The notes beneath the pieces are model-generated. The model had not been told where the DNA came from. It saw only the letters and a program-made list of their open reading frames with translations, and ran no database searches. The position numbers and the translations under genes are program-made. Positions 62,271-64,000 of a stretch of 64,000 nucleotides of DNA are shown one piece after another (the stretch's first letter is position 1; the number at the start of each line of letters is the position of its first letter). Source of the stretch: Larus michahellis (Eukaryota > Chordata > Aves > Charadriiformes > Laridae); contig NC_133899.1 in the NCBI RefSeq assembly GCF_964199755.1, positions 86,159,871 to 86,223,870 of the forward strand, in the 5' to 3' direction.

Positions 62271-64000
62271 ATAAGGACCAAGGAAATGACCTATTGCAAT
62301 GAACAGTGATCATTAAACTCAAGTTTGGAAAGATGATAAAATTCTCAATGTAGGAAATACAAAGCAGCTAAGGAGTTCAAGTAATACGGAAAGGAGATAA
62401 GATAGCTTTTGTTCTTACCGAATAAATACATTTGTAGTTATCTGAATTAATAATGTCACATAAATATGGGATTTCTATGAAATGACAGCGTTACATAAAG
62501 CATATACACGTAACATAAATGACATCACTTCATTTAAAAGCCAAGTCTCTGCATGTGTGCAAGACAGAGGCCCTGGACTTTACAAATACAGGTTGGCAAG
62601 TGAAATTAGATCATTTTGTCACACACAAAAGCTTTGCAGCTTGTGCTCTGGTGTCATGTATTCTGTCACAAAATTTATTTTTTAAATTGCTGAGTGGTAG
62701 TTTTGCCAGTGTAGCCAAGTACCTCTTTGAGAGTGCTACTTCGTCCCTTCATACAGTTCTCGGGTGCATCTCTTCAGTTCATCCTCTGGTGAGATTCGTA
62801 CCCTGGTGAGGTAGGTTATCATGCTACCAGCTCTTGCTGCTCAGTATTTCTCATCTGCTGTGTTGTCTGTTTGTTTCGGAGCGATCTCTCTGGGTTTCCT
62901 GAATTAGTACCGCGTAGTTCCCCTGAGGCAGTATTGGTATTGCCTGCTGATAAGCTGCCAATAGGTTTCCCAATAATAACCTGTCAGATGCTACACACTC
63001 CAGTCTGATTTCTGGGCGTGTAATTTGTTGGTGGGGTATAATAGGTCCCATCTAGTTTCTAGACAATTTCAGCTAACAGATGTTCTTAATACTTATATGT
63101 CCTCTTCTTCGTAATCCTGTTGGTTCCAGATCACAATCGTAATTAAGTATCTGGAAATAATTGATTTATTTTTTTTAATAGTGTTTAGGTCAGCTGCTGA
63201 GGGGAAAAAAAATTGGCAGAAAACTTACTTTGGTTTGGAGGAAATCTTAACTATTTATTTTCTCATCTCAATGAAAGAGGGGAAAATTGAACAACGCATA
63301 TCATTCAAACTTAGATGAGCACAAAAAGAAGACTGCTGCTTCACTACTTTTCCCACAAGAATTTGAATTTGCGTCTCTCAGAAAACTGACTGTAAGACCA
63401 GGCAATAGAGTCCCTTTCTTTCATACGCTGGGCTTTTTTTTTTGTTTGGTTTTGTCTCGGTACATATTTACATATTTTGTACTAACTGAAGGAGCATCAA
63501 CAGCAGAAGCTGAGAGCACACAGGCAGAGGCTATGTATGGTTTTGGCTTGTGGAGAGAGAAATGAAGGTTCAGATTTTTCTAAGCAGGAAAATACATTGA
63601 ATCTGGCCTTGTGTTGCTGTTACTGGACAACGCTGCTGACAACCCCACTAACAAGTTAGAAAATTGATCTTCAAAAATGTTTTTTCACTCTCCAAGCCTG
63701 TTTCAATGGGTTTCTCAAAAATTTCCTATTAGGTTTGACGCATGTAGTCTTGGGGTGGCCCAAATTAAACCTTCCAGTAAATAACTTAGATAATATTTTC
63801 AATTTTGCATGTGTCTACTTGCTTGGGTTTTCTTGTTTTGTTGTTTTTTTTAAAAGTGACAGTCCTCTTCAGCAACAGGCAAAAATATGTGGTTAAAGTG
63901 ATATTTTGCCAAATTTTGCAGTTTGTGAGTGTATTAAAGGCTCAACAGATAAAAATGTTTTTAATTGTACAGGAGCTATTTACTTTCAGAATTGCAACAG

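Larger units (their letters stand above)
57139..64000. other. No supported gene to the window end
   Basis: T-rich on the + strand. The 137-residue minus frame at 59,106-59,519 and those at 61.8-62.25 kb have no exon signals or recognised motif. The listed microsatellite and small duplication are the only clear structures. Confidence 0.5.

Noticed and set aside
1..64000. Endogenous retrovirus or LTR elements, tRNA, rRNA, CRISPR arrays, bacterial genes
   Set aside because: Looked for terminal repeats, retroviral motifs, cloverleaf boxes and regular spacer arrays; none seen. All repeats found are LINE, MITE, possible SINE or simple repeats.

Overview
This is avian nuclear DNA. It carries CR1 LINE fragments of the bird type, including 3' ends with the 'atcatagaatcatag' tail and GGTTGGAA...AGGTCCCTTCCAACC-type ends on both strands. 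It also holds one long CR1 ORF2 fossil, an older L2-like LINE fossil, AT-rich introns and intergenic DNA, and one CpG island. There is no bacterial, organellar or CRISPR content. Most open frames are chance products of AT-rich sequence. What is supportable is a set of short exon-like segments with splice signals, repeats, and one promoter.

Left third (1-19.2 kb, + strand): scattered candidate exons. The best are 7,907-8,032 (exactly 42 codons, good splice sites, ending in a doublecortin-type 'FVSSGKPF' motif), 18,203-18,328 joined in phase to 18,911-19,020 (stop codon, then AATAAA at 19,151), and 3,273-3,420 (start of a doublecortin-like repeat, donor apparently destroyed by a short tandem repeat). 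I read these as the 3' part of a doublecortin-domain gene, most like DCDC1. Identity and integrity are inference: several exons lack a usable donor, so decay or odd splicing is possible. Two segments (11.5-11.7 kb and 16.7-17.05 kb) look coding on the minus strand and do not fit this model.

Middle (19.2-26.5 kb): mostly empty DNA with a CR1 fragment at 21 kb, then a CpG island at about 25.89-26.48 kb. Inside the island are a strong + donor (25,994), a possible 69-nt intron, and another donor (26,218). If the left gene is DCDC1, vertebrate synteny predicts the tandem gene MPPED2 here, but no MPPED2 coding exon lies in the window.

Right part (26.5-64 kb): no convincing coding exon in about 37 kb. 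In a small hand count (one 60-base line every 3 kb, 27,001 to 63,001; 13 lines) the + strand has T 265 against A 207. Eight similar lines left of the island give T 154, A 165. This agrees with a + strand transcription unit starting at the island and running off the right edge as a long 5' intron. The stretch holds CR1 fragments (28.07, 46.0-48.0 and 57.05 kb), an L2-like fossil (37.0-37.9 kb), a MITE-like palindrome (44.74 kb), a possible MIR, microsatellites and small tandem duplications. I did not find a clearly new biological system. The most interesting points are the possible decay or alternative 3' ends of the doublecortin-like gene, and the strand-ambiguous coding-like islands.
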